From Humulus lupulus (Eukaryota; Streptophyta; Magnoliopsida; Rosales; Cannabaceae): 64,000 nucleotides of DNA. Position numbers and translations under genes: made by a program. This document shows positions 32,355 to 44,760 of the stretch, one piece after another (within the stretch, counting starts at the first letter, position 1; every line of letters begins with the position of its first letter). Below the pieces are notes generated by a model. The model was not told the origin of the DNA and did not search any database. It worked only from the letters and a program-made list of their open reading frames with translations. Where the stretch lies: the NCBI RefSeq assembly GCF_963169125.1, contig NC_084795.1, forward strand, positions 132,535,701-132,599,700. The letters run 5' to 3'.

Positions 32355-34418
32355 TGTTGGTATTAAATGATCAAATCAAAGGTACGCATCAGAATATATG
32401 GATCCATTTTAATAAATATTAATGCCAGCCAGGATCATACACATATATAAATATTAAATCACATACAAATAGATCAGGGATTACCTCTTGTAGCCTATCA
32501 AGTGTCCTTGAGTCTTTTTGTATAAATCAAGGATCTTCCTATCCAATGTTCTGAGATCTGACACCCTAATCTTCCAGACCAATCCTCAAACACACAAGGA
32601 TGTGTGTGGGTACGTAGGATTCAAAATGTTGATTTATGTGACTCCCTAGATGTACTCAACACATGAGATCTAGAGAGTTTTGACAGAGAAAAGTTTTAGA
32701 ATAGTTTTCAAGTTTAGAGAAAACTATCGCTTTAGAGAGAGAGTCTGTATTTTTATTTTTCAAAAAATAATAGTCAAGCCCTATTTTGAAAGTAACGCAC
32801 TATCAGACTTATAAAGATATTTAATCTAATTAAATAATATTTATTTAATTCAAATATAATTCAAATTAAAACTTATTAGATTTTTTTCATTTAATTATTT
32901 ACTTAAATAATATTTAAAAATAATAATTGAATAACTTATTAAACAAACTTATTTGAAATTCAAAATTCAAATCCCAAGGATCATTATCCCCGAGTTAGGC
33001 GCCACACATTGTACTGTATAGTGTGTGTTGCCCAATCCTATTAGGGTTTCCCTAATTTTCTCATTTGTTTATTTAATCAACTTTTAAGACAATATATTTA
33101 TCCCAACATAAATATCTGTTCATTCAAAATTTACTTTATCTTAAAATTTTAGTTTAAAATTAAATTAATAAATATCATATTATACATAAGATATTTATTA
33201 TACTGTCTCTTTATATTAATCCAAACAAGATTAATATTAACTTTTAACCTATAGTTTTTCAAAATAAAAACTATATAGTTAAGTAATTAATTAATTCATA
33301 ATTAATCAATTACCCATAATTATCACATAATTATTTCCTTGCCCTGGAAAATTAATTCCTTTGCAATTTTGTCATTTCTCTTTACAAATATTTCTTTTGA
33401 CATCCTTACCCTTGACAATGTAGGACAGAGGTGATCTGGGGACCATGTTCCTATAATACAAAGCTCCAATAAACGAGATTATTAATTAAACTCTTTAATC
33501 TAATAATCTTATTTATTAATTCCATGATTACTCCACTATAAATATGGAATTGCACTTTCAGTATTTATAGAATTATATTTACAGAGTTTTCTCTAGTAGT
33601 CCATTGATATAATCAATATATGTAGTTCTGTCCTCCATTATTGGCTCGTTAATTAGAGCAGGTCAAAATTACCGTTTTACCATTCTAATTACCTCTTGAT
33701 CCTTAAGTACCATTAATTCACTAACAAATAATTAATCTATAATCTAATTATAGATTTGAGCTCAATAACTATTTAGTTCCATAATCAACCCTTAAGGGAA
33801 CCAATATTCGATCCGTTAGGAAAGCATGGATTCCAATATTGTAATTCATGTTCCAAGCCATCCATGATATTGAATCTCCAAAACAAAAGTCATTAGCCTC
33901 ATTATTCTAAGAGACCTTAATGAGTGAATCAAAAGATCCAATAAACATAAACAGGAGTTCATGAATACTCAGGATTTAGACTGATCTACAAATGATCATC
34001 TATTATGATAAGAATTAAATCTTTACGTCAAATGACAAGTTTATAAAGATAATTAATTCTCATTGGTCGTGTCATATATAATCTCCATTATATACAACAC
34101 ATCTACTAAGATGTCTATTCACATTAGTAATTCGTATCTAGATTACTTGCATCTCGTATGCTTAACAAACTGTACTAGTAACCATTCATTAAAGATTTCT
34201 TACTTTAATATGTTACTGACTATTTTATCCATTATATATGATCTTAATTCTCTTGTACGAATACAAAATCATATTCTCATGAATGAATAGGGAATTTTCT
34301 TGATATTATTATATATTTAATTTAAACAATAATTATAACATTCAAATATAATAAAATTGTACTTTTATTTCAAACCAATAAAATGTCTTTACATGCTTTT
34401 AGGGCATTAATCCTAACA
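32355..34418 (-). mobile_element. Probable Ty1/copia solo LTR in integrase of element C
   Basis: This 2064-bp AT-rich insert is bounded by TGTTGG and CCTAACA, an inverted terminal pair typical of LTRs. On the minus strand it starts TGTTAGGATTAATGCCC, an opening common in plant copia LTRs. The 5-bp flanks cctgt and cccat match at three of five positions, consistent with an old duplication. No coding sequence is present. The copia label is an inference from the terminus and could be wrong. Confidence 0.6.
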
Positions 34419-35235
34419 CCCATAGGTAGAGGAGGAGCCAAGTACGCAGTTGTAGCGATAAATTACTTCACCAAGTGGGTTGAAGCAGAACCTCTGGTGA
34501 AAATAACGGCCAAGGAGATCACCACCTTCATCAACAAGTCCATCATCTATAGATATGGAGTGCCCTACAAAATCATTTATGACAACGACACCCAGTTTGA
34601 GGGGGAAACGTCCGACGGGTACTGTAAGGAGAAAGGACTCAGGACAAGCTTCTCAGTTGTGGTACATCTGCAAGCCAATGGGCAAGTGGAGGCCATTAAA
34701 AAGTTTCTCAAGAAGCACCTAAAAACAAAGCTAGAAAAATTGAAGGAACCCTGGGTCGATGAGCTACCCAATGTGCTTTGGGCCTATAGGACCACGCCAT
34801 GCTCGCTACCGGGGAGACCCCTTTCGCCTTAGCATATGGATGTGCGGCTATCCTCACGGTTGAGATGAATATTAACTTTTTCAGTGTACAGGCATATGAG
34901 AACAAAGTCAACCATACGACAATGGTTGAAAATTTAGACATGTTGGAAGAAAGAAGAGAAAGGGCGCAACTGAGAGTGGCAACATACCAAGAACGAGCAG
35001 TGAGGTACTACAACTCCATGGTGTCCGAAAGAGTGTTCAGAGTAGGAGACTTAGTGCTGAGAAAATTACTCCCCAACATGCGAGACCCAGGGGTGGATGT
35101 AGTAGGGGGAACTGGGAAGGATCCTACCAAGTCACCTAGTTGATACCGCCAAACACTTACAAACTAGCATGCCTAGATGATACCATAGTACCCCGAGCAT
35201 GGAACGCAGAACATCTCAAGAAATACTACCAATAA

Positions 35236-36085
35236 GACTTTCATTTCCAATGCAAAAATATATGTACTTAGTTTATTTATGTTATGCTAACTTCAGTAGA
35301 TAAGAATGAAAGAGGTTGCCCAGATAACCTCACAACAGATGTAATGTTGTTATATATATATATATATCTTTGTAATCTGCCTACTATAAATGAAAGTGTT
35401 TCCTACTTCGCATACTATCTTCTTCTCTATGCAAACATGTATCAAAGTGCTACATGGAATAAATTTCACAAAGCACTTGGGGGGTAGGATATGAGGCATA
35501 TATATATATGTACATATATATAAAGAAGAAGAGAAAACTCGACCTGCTATCTCTTGGACTCAAAAGGATTAGCTAACCTTATGAATATCAAGAGAATTAA
35601 GAAGCTTCACAAAGATAACCTCCTACCAAAAATTGACACCCCCAAAGTGGGTGAGGCTTCAAGGAAGGTATCCCCCAATACCACTAAGTCGTCTAGCCAA
35701 AAAGGGTCCTAAAAGAGACCCTTGTAAAAAAGAGTAATATACATAATGACGAGAAGGATGCTTCTCGCACAAAATAACAACTGCCCGCGAAGAATATAAA
35801 AGGATGCCAAGAAGCCAGCAGGTTAATATATCCTTACAAGTATAGTCAAGGTGCACCAAAAAGACTATCATAATCAGTTGAAAGAAGACATAAGGAATTC
35901 ATAAAAAAAAGGGACTTATCAAACTCCCTTACACATGATAACCAAAAAAGAATGACAAAGGCTTAGAAGGACAATGCATCCTCACGATCAATATAAAAAT
36001 AAGCAAGGACTTAGAGATCAAGAGTCCCACATATTATCAAAGACTTATAAGGAGTTCCATATAAAAGAAAAAACATAGAGGGTTA
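35236..36085. other. Region 3' of pol in element C
   Basis: This sequence follows the integrase stop and precedes the Athila insertion. It is A-rich, with short (TA)n runs at 35349-35367 and 35499-35520. By comparison with element A it lies between the end of pol and the end of the antisense gene. No ORF or repeat of note is seen. Confidence 0.5.
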
Positions 36086-37563
36086 TGTTGTGATATATTT
36101 AATTTTTATTTTAAATACGCAACTTCACATAATCACACAAGTAATATAATGATAAGTAAATCGTCTCCACAGGGATTGCAAAATACAAAAATAAGTAAGA
36201 CAATTACTAAACAACTTATAACTACTAAAAATCAAATGGGTTGTTTTTAGGCTAAGAAAAATATTAAAAAGATGGAAATACTGAAATTAAAAACTGAACT
36301 TAACAAGAAATTTGAGAGAAATATATGGATTGCAAAATAGACTTAAATTATTGAATTCCCCTATATTAATCATCCTGAACAAATTGCGGACAGATTGCTG
36401 CAGCAATATTCTAGCAAAACTCCCAAGTTAACAAGAATTCATATAAACACTCATAAAACTTTCCCAAATTTTATGACATTAATTCTTCTACCTAATTAAA
36501 CATATTCCTATGCAAAATTAGATTTAAGAATGCAATTCAAAGTTTAATTCTCAAAAGTTACACAAGGCAAATAACATATCCCTATATTACTTACTAACAT
36601 AACCTAACCTAGATTATGACTAGTGTCATCCAAGTTCTTCCCATTACATTTAATCTTTCCAGCATTAAACATAATTAAATAACTTGCCATTGCTGGCTAA
36701 ACAACAACAAGAAATTAATATATGCATACTTGAATGAACAAGGAGATTTGACTAAAATAAAGTACAAGAAATTGATAGACTATAACATAGGGTTCATCAA
36801 CAATTCAAGCCACCTAAAAATTAATTCATGGCTGAGTTCATAAACATTAATCCACAATCAAAACAGCCGATAATATATAGATTAGAAATCAACTCAGAAA
36901 ATATAAAAATATAGTTTAGGAATAGAAGAAAGAACAAATCCAAAATGATGCTTGAGCTTTCTTTGTTCGTCCTCCTTCTTTCTTGTTAATTTATGAGTTT
37001 CTCTCTTTTCTTTTCTGGTTTTTCTTTCCAAAAATGGCTGCCTCATTTTTTCTTTTGGCTGATGCTTCTCTAAGTATCATCTAGGTTTCCTCCTTTAGCC
37101 CCAAAAGTACAATATTGCCCCTTTCTTCTAAAACAACGCGAGTTCCTCTTTTCTTTTGTCATTTTCTCCCAAATGTTGACTGATGCTTACTGTACTTTCC
37201 ACCTTAGCCAATATTCCAGCTCACCCATTGACTTGCCACGTGTTCTATGTGCCCAAAAATTGCCTGGTCGAAATGCTTCAACAAAATCTATTTTGCTGTA
37301 GCAAAACCTGATAATTCAGCCATCGAAATTTCAATTTAGATAGTTTCACTTGTTAGTTCATTCTTTGTGCAAATATTTATCCATGAAACTACTACCTTTA
37401 ACCCATTAGCTATTAAAAACTACTAAAATAATTAAACTTAATTAAGATAATAAAAACACCAAAGTTAACTACAAAAGCTAAAAATAAACTAACATCACCC
37501 CTGATTTTTCTACAATTATAAGTTCAAAAGCACATGAAATAACTCTTTATTCAAGAGTTATCA
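36086..37563 (-). repeat. Element E 3' LTR
   Basis: In plus coordinates it runs TGTTGTGATATATT to AGAGTTATCA; in the sense direction it starts TGATAACTC and ends CACAACA. It matches 50005-51456 over its whole length, with a 17-bp segment (near 36108-36125) and an 11-bp segment (near 36330) that the other copy lacks. Confidence 0.93.
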
Positions 37564-37577
37564 CACCCCCAAACTTA
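37564..37577 (-). promoter_or_regulatory. Polypurine tract of element E
   Basis: The minus strand reads AAGTTTGGGGGTG directly before the LTR start TGATAACTC. This is the usual Athila polypurine tract and fixes the 3' LTR. Confidence 0.85.
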
Positions 37578-39190
37578 TGACATTACTCGTCCTCGAGTGA
37601 TGACTCTAAAAATAAAACATAAATAATAATAAAAAGATACAAAAGGCACAAACTAAACAACAAAAGACAAGGAAACAACAAAGACAAAACACAACAACAG
37701 TGGACAAACTTTTCTATGTCAATGGTAAGGCTCTCGGGAAATTTTATTTTTGAATAAGAGAAGCTGAATATCTATCTTTCACAAGTTTTAAACCAAATTC
37801 TTCAAGCATTAATGTTGCTACCAAAATATGAATCAAGTGTTTCACCCTTTTGTGCATGCATAGCTTTTCCTAAATAATTTCAATCACCAAAAATCAAGCT
37901 AGACCTTGGTCCTCAAGCTTCAATAATATCTCCATAAGTTACTTAGTGATTCTCTCTCCATTAATGTAGACAAACACCACACCACATATCAATAGGACTT
38001 TATCAAGCTTGTAATGATAATCTAGGGTGAAGGTATGATAAGAGAGACAAATTTTGGCTCAAATCACCCTAAGCACCTCAATCTTTCTAGGACCTAAATA
38101 CATAATTGCACACATTAATTTCCCCCAAAGAAAACCTCACAACATAATATAAACCTTGCCACTAGCCTTTATTACTAACATATAAAGACATAAACTAAAA
38201 CAACTTTTCCTTTATTTGAAGAGTACACCCGCAAACTTATTTACAAACATACATAATTTTAGCTTTCTTTTTCTTTTTTGATTTTTTTGTTTTCTTTTCC
38301 TTTTTTTAGATGATTTTGATGCAATGGAGTGCACTGTTTAATTTTTTTTTTCTTTTTGGATATTCTACATTTTTTTTAGAATGAAAATAAACAACTAGAT
38401 GGCAAGAGAACAAGAAAATTGAGAACACACTCTCCCCCCAAACTTAAAATCAACATTGTCCCCAATGGTGAAAACAAAGCAAAGGAAGAAAAGGAAAACA
38501 CTCACCCAATTTTCTCTTACCCACTCAACTCAACTCAACCCCACAAAATGCACACACAAAAAATCCTATAAAGATCAAGGTGTTAAAAGGGTGTGGTGAA
38601 AAGAGGTGATTATATATATGTTAAGCTAAGCTAATGAGTGGCTAAGAAAGAAAAAATGACACTTAAGCTCAATGAGGTGACTAGGGATAAAAATGCATAC
38701 AAGGTAGGCTTCAAATGCTCAAACGGTCCAACGATGGCCTAAATCATTTCATCAATGTGGTATTGTCTAGGATTTCGCCTCAAGGAACATCATTAAGTAA
38801 TTCTAGAAACTTAAGCTCTCACAAGAAACTAGCTCTTTCTAGGGTCTCAAAATTGTTTAATCAAGCTATGCACATACTAAAAAGAGAAACACTCTCATCA
38901 ATTATTTGCTAGCAACAGTCACACCCAAAGAATTTAGTTTCTAAGTGAATAAAGAAAGACATTCAGCTTAAAAGTGTTTTTAAAGTGTTGCAAAATCCTC
39001 ATTGAGCCCCCTAGTTAAACACGAATAAAAGCAAAGAGTATCCTTAAAAGATTAACTAAACAACGGACAAGAACATAACAATCAACAATACAACAAAGAA
39101 GCAATACAAAACAATAGACAATGAAAGGTAAACAACAAGATAGTTCAAAACATGAATTAAGTACAGAATAATAAATACAATCAAAAGGTG
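37578..39190 (-). other. 3' untranslated region of element E
   Basis: The stretch between ORF3 and the polypurine tract is A-rich on the plus strand, with a T-rich run at 38265-38380. No coding signal or repeat array was found. The ORF at 38715-38912 is short and unsupported. Confidence 0.6.
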
Positions 39191-39211
39191 GGTTAAAGAG
39201 GCTCCCTCTGC

Positions 39212-40653
39212 CTAGTCCTCGGAATCAGCATCCAAAGGACTAGGGTCATCATGAACATCTGGAGCGGTCCAAGCCTCCAAGATGGAGTTGGGGAACACTG
39301 GAAATGCAGCGGTTGGTTTGGTGAAGTTTCGCTGGAGGGACTTGATGAGCACGGCATCCCGCTGCTTAGCGTACTTACAGTAGTCGTGCTGCTGAGCTTC
39401 CAAGGACACCAGTCGTATAAGAATCTCCCTCTGCTGAGCAATGAGATCAGTGAGTGTAGTAGCAAGGGGTGGAGTTGGTGGAGGCATGATGGAGGGCCCA
39501 GCTGTTGAGGCAGACGCACGAGTCTGGCCAATGATAGTGAAATCAATGTCCCAGCACTTGAAAAGTACATCCTCTGTGGAGGCAAAAGGAACCCCAGCTC
39601 TAATGCACAGTTGTGTAATGAGTGATGGAATGAACAACTTTCCCTTTTTCTTCCTGGCACAGCTAGCAATCTTCCTGGTGATCAACTGACCCATATTGAT
39701 ACTCAGCCCAGCCAGCATACAGTATAGCAGGAGCACCCTCTCCTTGGACACCGTAGTGTCATGCGTGGTGGGCAACAAGTGGCACTTCAGAAAATTTAAG
39801 TGCACTCCAACTTCTAGCATAATAAAGATGTGCAAGAGAGTGCGAACACCGCCAGAATATATGCACCACTGAGCTTCGGGGGCTGCAACACGTCGCAGCG
39901 CCTTGTCAAAGTTTTCTGGTGAAGCGACCAAGACCATCTCATTATATACAGGGCATTCAATGCTAGCTAACCCAAAGAGGGAATTAATAGCCTCTCCAGC
40001 AAAAGAGACAACCTTGCCTCGAACCAACACTTTAGAATTCTCAGGAGAGGCTATGTTGGCATAAAACTCTCGCATTAGTGGGATGAGAGCATGTGCTCGC
40101 TTTTGACAGAACACCTCCCAGTCATGCTGCTTAATGACTCTACTGATAAATTCTAGCAGTTCAACAGTGGTGGGTAAGAATCCCTTTTCTTGGAGAAACT
40201 TCTTGGTTTTATTGGATTCGTACTATGCTTTGGCTTGAGCAGAAGCAAAATTTTTAGTAGGGCCTGAAGGAGCTGAGTTTTTCTTGGTGGAAGGGGTCGG
40301 TATGACATTGGTCGCTAACTAGGAGGCAGCTTTGGTGGAAGAAGATGCCTTTTGTTTCTTGGGAGTAGGTGCGGCGGATGTGGGTTTGGCGGCTCGCTTG
40401 GATTTGGGTCGGGTTGGTGTTGATTTTGTGTCTGGTGGGGTAGTTTTGGTGGGGGTGGGAGCATTTATAGCTGTTAGGGGAGGCAATAGTAATGGGGCAT
40501 GGGGAATTTATGGGGCTTTTGGTGGGGCAGTGGTGGTTTTGGATTTCTTTTTGGTTGGTTGGGGGATAGAGTCTGGTTTTTGTTTGGTGGTGGGACAGGG
40601 GATGGTGGGGTAGATTTGGGTATCTTTCTCTGGGCTCGTGTTTTAGTGTTCAT
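39212..40653 (-). pseudogene. Third ORF of element E (putative plant transposon protein domain)
   Basis: The start MNTKTRAQRKIPKS at 40653 opens a Pro/Lys/Asn-rich N-terminal part. After a frameshift between 40474 and 40250, the minus strand gives an open run of 300 codons (39212-40114) with EFYANIASPENSKVLVRGK, AINSLFGL, HLLPTTHDTTVSKERVLLLY and FIPSLITQLCIRAGVPF. These blocks match Pfam Transposase_32, 'putative plant transposon protein', often found downstream of pol in Athila and sometimes called env-like. No signal peptide or clear membrane segment is visible. The end is Ser/Asp/Glu-rich. The role is unknown. Confidence 0.75.
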
Positions 40654-42119
40654 ATTGGCAAAAAGGGAGCAGCTAAAACACAAGGCAGCAACACAGTAAA
40701 ATGGATACCCAAACAAACCAATATTATGCTTATCAGTAAAGAGAATGGCACAGAGCAACACAACAACAGATCAGTACAATAAACAATGTCAATCAATAGT
40801 CCAATAGGCAACCAATAGTCTAATAGCTGACCCCAAAAGAAAGCACTAGCAGAGAAGTCCAATACCCAGCAATATTCACAAGAGTATAAGAGAACAAAGA
40901 AATGAGTACCCCAAATTATGGCTCGTGAGTAGCTTGGTGCCTAGGTGATGAGAGATATGATCGCGCAAGACAAATGCTGATGGAGGGGCTCTCGGATGCA
41001 CCTGGGATGTCGAGTGCGTGTTAAGTGAAGGCCTTGGGTGCTGAGATCATGGGGCAAGGCTAGACGCCGGGTGAAACTGGCAAGATGGCGCCTGGGTTCG
41101 TGGCTCTGGCTGCTTCGGACCAGTGCGCCTGGGATGCGCGGCGCCTGGAGTGCGCGAGTGGGGCTGGACGACACCTAAGTCTGATTGTGGTGAGTGGGTT
41201 GGGGATATGGGTGATGGCTGGGCTGTTGAGGTGCTTGAAGTGGGTGGTGGTGGCTCTCGGTCTAGGTGGTGCCAAAGGTGGAAAATGAGGTTGATGATGG
41301 TGGCGATGGGCGGTGATGGGCAGCTGTTGAAAAGGGAATAGGGCTTTGGGGTATTTAGATACTATATATATTATTAATAATATATATATATTAGTGATAT
41401 TGTAGAAATATATATATTTCATATATTTTATAGGTTATATAAATACATATACAGTTTGTTATAAACAAAATTTGGAAATAAATAAATAAATGTATTGTTA
41501 TATATCTATATATATATTTTGCTTTTTTTTCTGTATGTAAAAATATTCATATATATTAATATATTTTTTTTTATATATTTAGTAATATATATTTATAAAT
41601 ATAATATTAAATATAGTATTATATAAAAAAAATTCTTGTTGTTTTTTGTATATATATAAATATAGTATTATATATATGTCTCTGAATGACCCCAGGACCC
41701 AGAATTGTTTGCCTACCCAAATTGCAACCATTTTGCCTATTTTTTGCTTCAGAAACCCAGATTTGACGTAACTCTCTTTTTTTTTTCGGAAATATTTGTG
41801 TGAATTTTGCTGAAGCAAAACTCTCGCAAAACTATCAGACCCCCAAAGTTACTACCAATACACCGTTTGCTTGCTTTCTTAACACCTGAAACATCAAAAT
41901 ACACATAAAACCACCCCAAAAGCATCACAAAAAAATGGAATTAAAATTACAAAAATTAAAAATAAAATAGAAATAATTCAAAACACTGATATATATATTT
42001 TTTCTTTTCTTTTCTTTCTTTTTCTCCTCATTTTTTTTTCTACACTTTTATGTTCCACCTTCTTTTTGGGTTGTCTTTCAATTAGTGCCTGAATCACTTG
42101 ACAACCCAAAACAACCACA
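40654..42119 (-). other. Spacer between pol and ORF3 of element E
   Basis: This holds a GC-rich segment (40930-41340), a long AT-rich and (TA)n segment (41345-41700) and pyrimidine-rich DNA (41998-42055). Athila elements often place an intron before ORF3, and this spacer could contain one, but I could not define its ends. Predicted ORFs on both strands overlap and none is convincing. Confidence 0.5.
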
Positions 42120-43400
42120 ACTTTAAGGATCTTCCAAAGTGATGGAGGTATTCTCGCGGTCGACCTCACCTCCCCAATAATATTTCAGACATTGCCCATT
42201 CACTTTAAACTCCCTTCCAAATTGATCTTCCCGAACTTCAACTGCTCCAAAGGGGTAAACTTTCACCACAGTGAATGGGCAATATCAGCAAGACTTCAAC
42301 TTGCCAGGAAACAACTTCAGGCTTGAGTTGAAGAGTAATACTTTCTACCCCTTGTCAAAGACTCGAGCTTGAATTTTCTGATCATGCCACCTCTTAGTTT
42401 TCTCCTTGTACAACTTAGCATTTTCATAGGAGAACAACCTCATCTCTTCCAGCTCATTTAACTATAACTTTCGAGCTTCTCCAATAGCTTGGAGATCCAT
42501 ATTCAACTTCTTAGTGGCCCAATATGCCTTATACTCCAACTCAACGGGAAAATGGCAAGCTTTCCCAAAAACCAAACGATGCGGTGACATGCCCAAAGGG
42601 GTTTTGAAAGCCAGTCTATAGGCCCAAAGAGCATCATCCAATCGCTGAGACCAATCCTTTCTACTAGGATTCACCACTTTCCCTAGGATTCTTTTGATCT
42701 CTCTATTGGATCTTTTCGCTTGACCATTTTTTTGAGGGTGGTAGGCTGTAGAAATCTTGTGTTTCACACTATATTTGGCTAACAAAGCTGCCAAAATCTT
42801 GTTCACAAAGTGGGTGGCTTCATCACTTATAAGCGCCCTTGGAGTACCAAAGCGGGTGAACACATGCTTATGTAGGAACTTCATGACCACCTTGGAATCA
42901 TTAGTAGGACTTGCCACTGCCTCATCTCACTTAGAGACGTAGTCAACCGCCACCAAGATATACAAATTTCCAAATGATGGTGGAAATGGCCCCATGAACT
43001 CGATTCCCCAAACATCGAGCAATTCCACTTCAAGGATGCTATTCAAATGCATTTCACTCCTTGCAGAAATATTTCCAGCACGCTGGCAGCGGTCACATCT
43101 CTTAGAAAATTCATGAGCATCCTTGAAGATAGAAGGCCAATAGTACCCCAATTGAAAAACCTTAGCGGCTGTCCTTTGCCCACCAAAATGTCCACCATAA
43201 GGAGCTGAATGACAATGCTCTAGTATGCTAGAAACTTCACCCTCAGGCACACAACGCCTCATGATTCGATCTAAACATTTCTTGTACAAATAGGGCTCAT
43301 CCTAATAATAAAATCTCACATCATGAAAGAATTTCTTGAGTTGTTGCCTATTCAAATCAGGTGGCTGCAAACCACTCACTAAATAGTTGACAAAATCAGC
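42120..43400 (-). pseudogene. Integrase of element E
   Basis: The zinc-binding part shows HCHSAPYGGHFGGQRT and CDRCQR (43289-43080). The core shows [18 protein letters not shown] and [14 protein letters not shown], and the C-terminal part shows TVVKVYPFGAVEV and FKVNGQCLKYYWGGE (near 42260-42160). In related elements the first block is WGID and the last GQAE, so the first catalytic aspartate is now Glu (42999-43001) and the catalytic glutamate is now Lys (42714-42716). Stops occur near 42927, 42462 and further downstream. The protein would be dead even without the stops. Confidence 0.9.
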
Positions 43401-43479
43401 GTACCATGGTGTAGTGACTTGGTTCACAACCAACAATCATTCATCAGGAAATGTCTCTATAATAGGCCCTTCATTTTTC

Positions 43480-43802
43480 TTTTCACTTCAAGCTTCAAGT
43501 CTAGATAAATGGTTAGCCACTTGGTTCTCCGTTCCTTTTCTATCTCGAATTTCCAAGTCAAATTCTTGAAGAAGCAACACCCATCGAATAAGTCTTTGCT
43601 TAGCATCCCTCTTGGAAATTAGATACTTGATTGCTGAATGATCAATGTAAACCACCACTTTAGTCCCCACAAGATAAGCTCTAATCTTGTCAAAAGCAAA
43701 GACCACCGCCAAAAGTTCTTTTTCGGTGGTGGTATAGTTCAATTGAGCATCGGCTAATATCTTGCTTGCATAATAAATGCAATGAAAAACCTTCTCTTTT
43801 CG
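43480..43802 (-). pseudogene. RNase H of element E
   Basis: The minus strand reads [20 protein letters not shown], then [34 protein letters not shown] and [12 protein letters not shown]. These are the usual Ty3/gypsy RNase H blocks, with the E and D residues present. A stop at 43803-43805 separates it from reverse transcriptase. There is no second RNase H, in contrast to the Tat elements. Confidence 0.88.
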
Positions 43803-44760
43803 CTACCCAAGTACGACACCCACAACAAAGTCACTAGCATCGCACATCAATTCAAAGGGAAGAGGCCAATCTGGAGCCACAATGATGGGTGCGGTGATAA
43901 GAGCATTTTTCAATGTCACAAATGCTTCTTGACACTTCTTTGTGAACTTGAATGCTCGATTTTGCTCAAGTAAGGAACAAATGGGCTTATAAATCTTTGA
44001 ATAATCTTTCATAAACTTCCTATAGAAGCCCACATGTCCTAAAAAGGTTATAATCCCCTTGACTGTAGTAGGTGGTAGCAATTTTTCAATGACTTCCAGC
44101 TTTGATCTATCCACTTCTATGCCCTTGTTAGAAATTCTATGGCCTAACACAATGCCTTCTTGAACCATGAAATGGAATTTTTCCCAATTGAGTACCAAGT
44201 TTGTCTCTTCACATCTAGCCAAGACTTGCTCCAAGTTAGCCAAACAAGTGTCAAAGGACTCCCCAAATACTGAAAAATCATCCATGAAGACTTCAAGAGA
44301 CTTCTCCACCATATCTGAAAATATCGCCATCATACAACGTTGGAAAGTGGCGGGGGCATTGCACAGCCCAAAAGGCATCCTTCTAAAGGAAAAGGTTCCA
44401 TAAGGAAAATTAAAGGTTGTCTTCTCTTGGTCTTCTGGCGCAATGGAAATCTGATTATAGCCTGAATACCCGTCAAGGAAACAATAAAACTCCTTTCCCA
44501 CCAACCGATCAAGCATTTGGTCAATGAATGGCAGCGGGAAGTGGTATTTCCAAGTAGACTTATTCAACTTATGATAGTTCATACAAACACGCCACCTCGT
44601 CACTTGTCTTGTGGGAATCAACTCATTATTTTCATTAGCCACCACCATGACTGCACCTTTCTTAGGAACACACTAAATTGTGCTGACCCAAGAATTATCT
44701 GAAATTGGGTAAACAATTCCATAATCAAGCCACTTAATTATCTCTTTTCTAACCACTTCC
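43803..44760 (-). pseudogene. Reverse transcriptase of element E
   Basis: An open frame of 281 codons (43803-44648) holds the motif A block FLDGYSGYNQISIAPEDQEK, RRMPFGLCNAPATFQRCMM and the catalytic FMDD box (44277-44288), the form usual in Athila. The frame continues upstream to 44760 across a stop at 44673, where the minus strand reads WVSTI, TAG, CVPKKG; a CAG-to-TAG change explains it. The thumb region (FLGHVGFYRKFMKDYSKI) is intact. Confidence 0.92.

Larger units (their letters stand above)
30438..35233 (+). pseudogene. Integrase of element C (in three pieces)
   Basis: Piece 1 (30438-30732) holds the linker and the start of the zinc region, ending EIHEGKCG. Piece 2 (about 32131-32354) continues the zinc finger (KCDKCQRH) and the first catalytic aspartate (FSIWGIDLIG). 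Piece 3 (34419-35233) holds the rest of the core (YDNDTQFEG; GQVEAIKKFLKK) and the C-terminal part ending in EHLKKYYQ. A frameshift lies near 34795, just after WAYRTT. Two solo LTRs separate the pieces, so the first aspartate lies about 2 kb from the other catalytic residues. The ending matches that of element A (HLKKYYQ). Confidence 0.85.

Noticed and set aside
39193..39669. Second minus-strand ORF of 158 codons over Athila ORF3
   Set aside because: It overlaps the 300-codon frame that has the domain blocks; the other frame is Ser/Leu-rich by codon bias only.
40332..40613. Gly/Val-rich plus-strand ORF of 93 codons
   Set aside because: It is the mirror of the Pro-rich N-terminal part of Athila ORF3.
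41345..41700. AT-rich (TA)n stretch as a MITE or origin
   Set aside because: No terminal inverted repeats or target duplication were found; it is low-complexity DNA in the Athila spacer.
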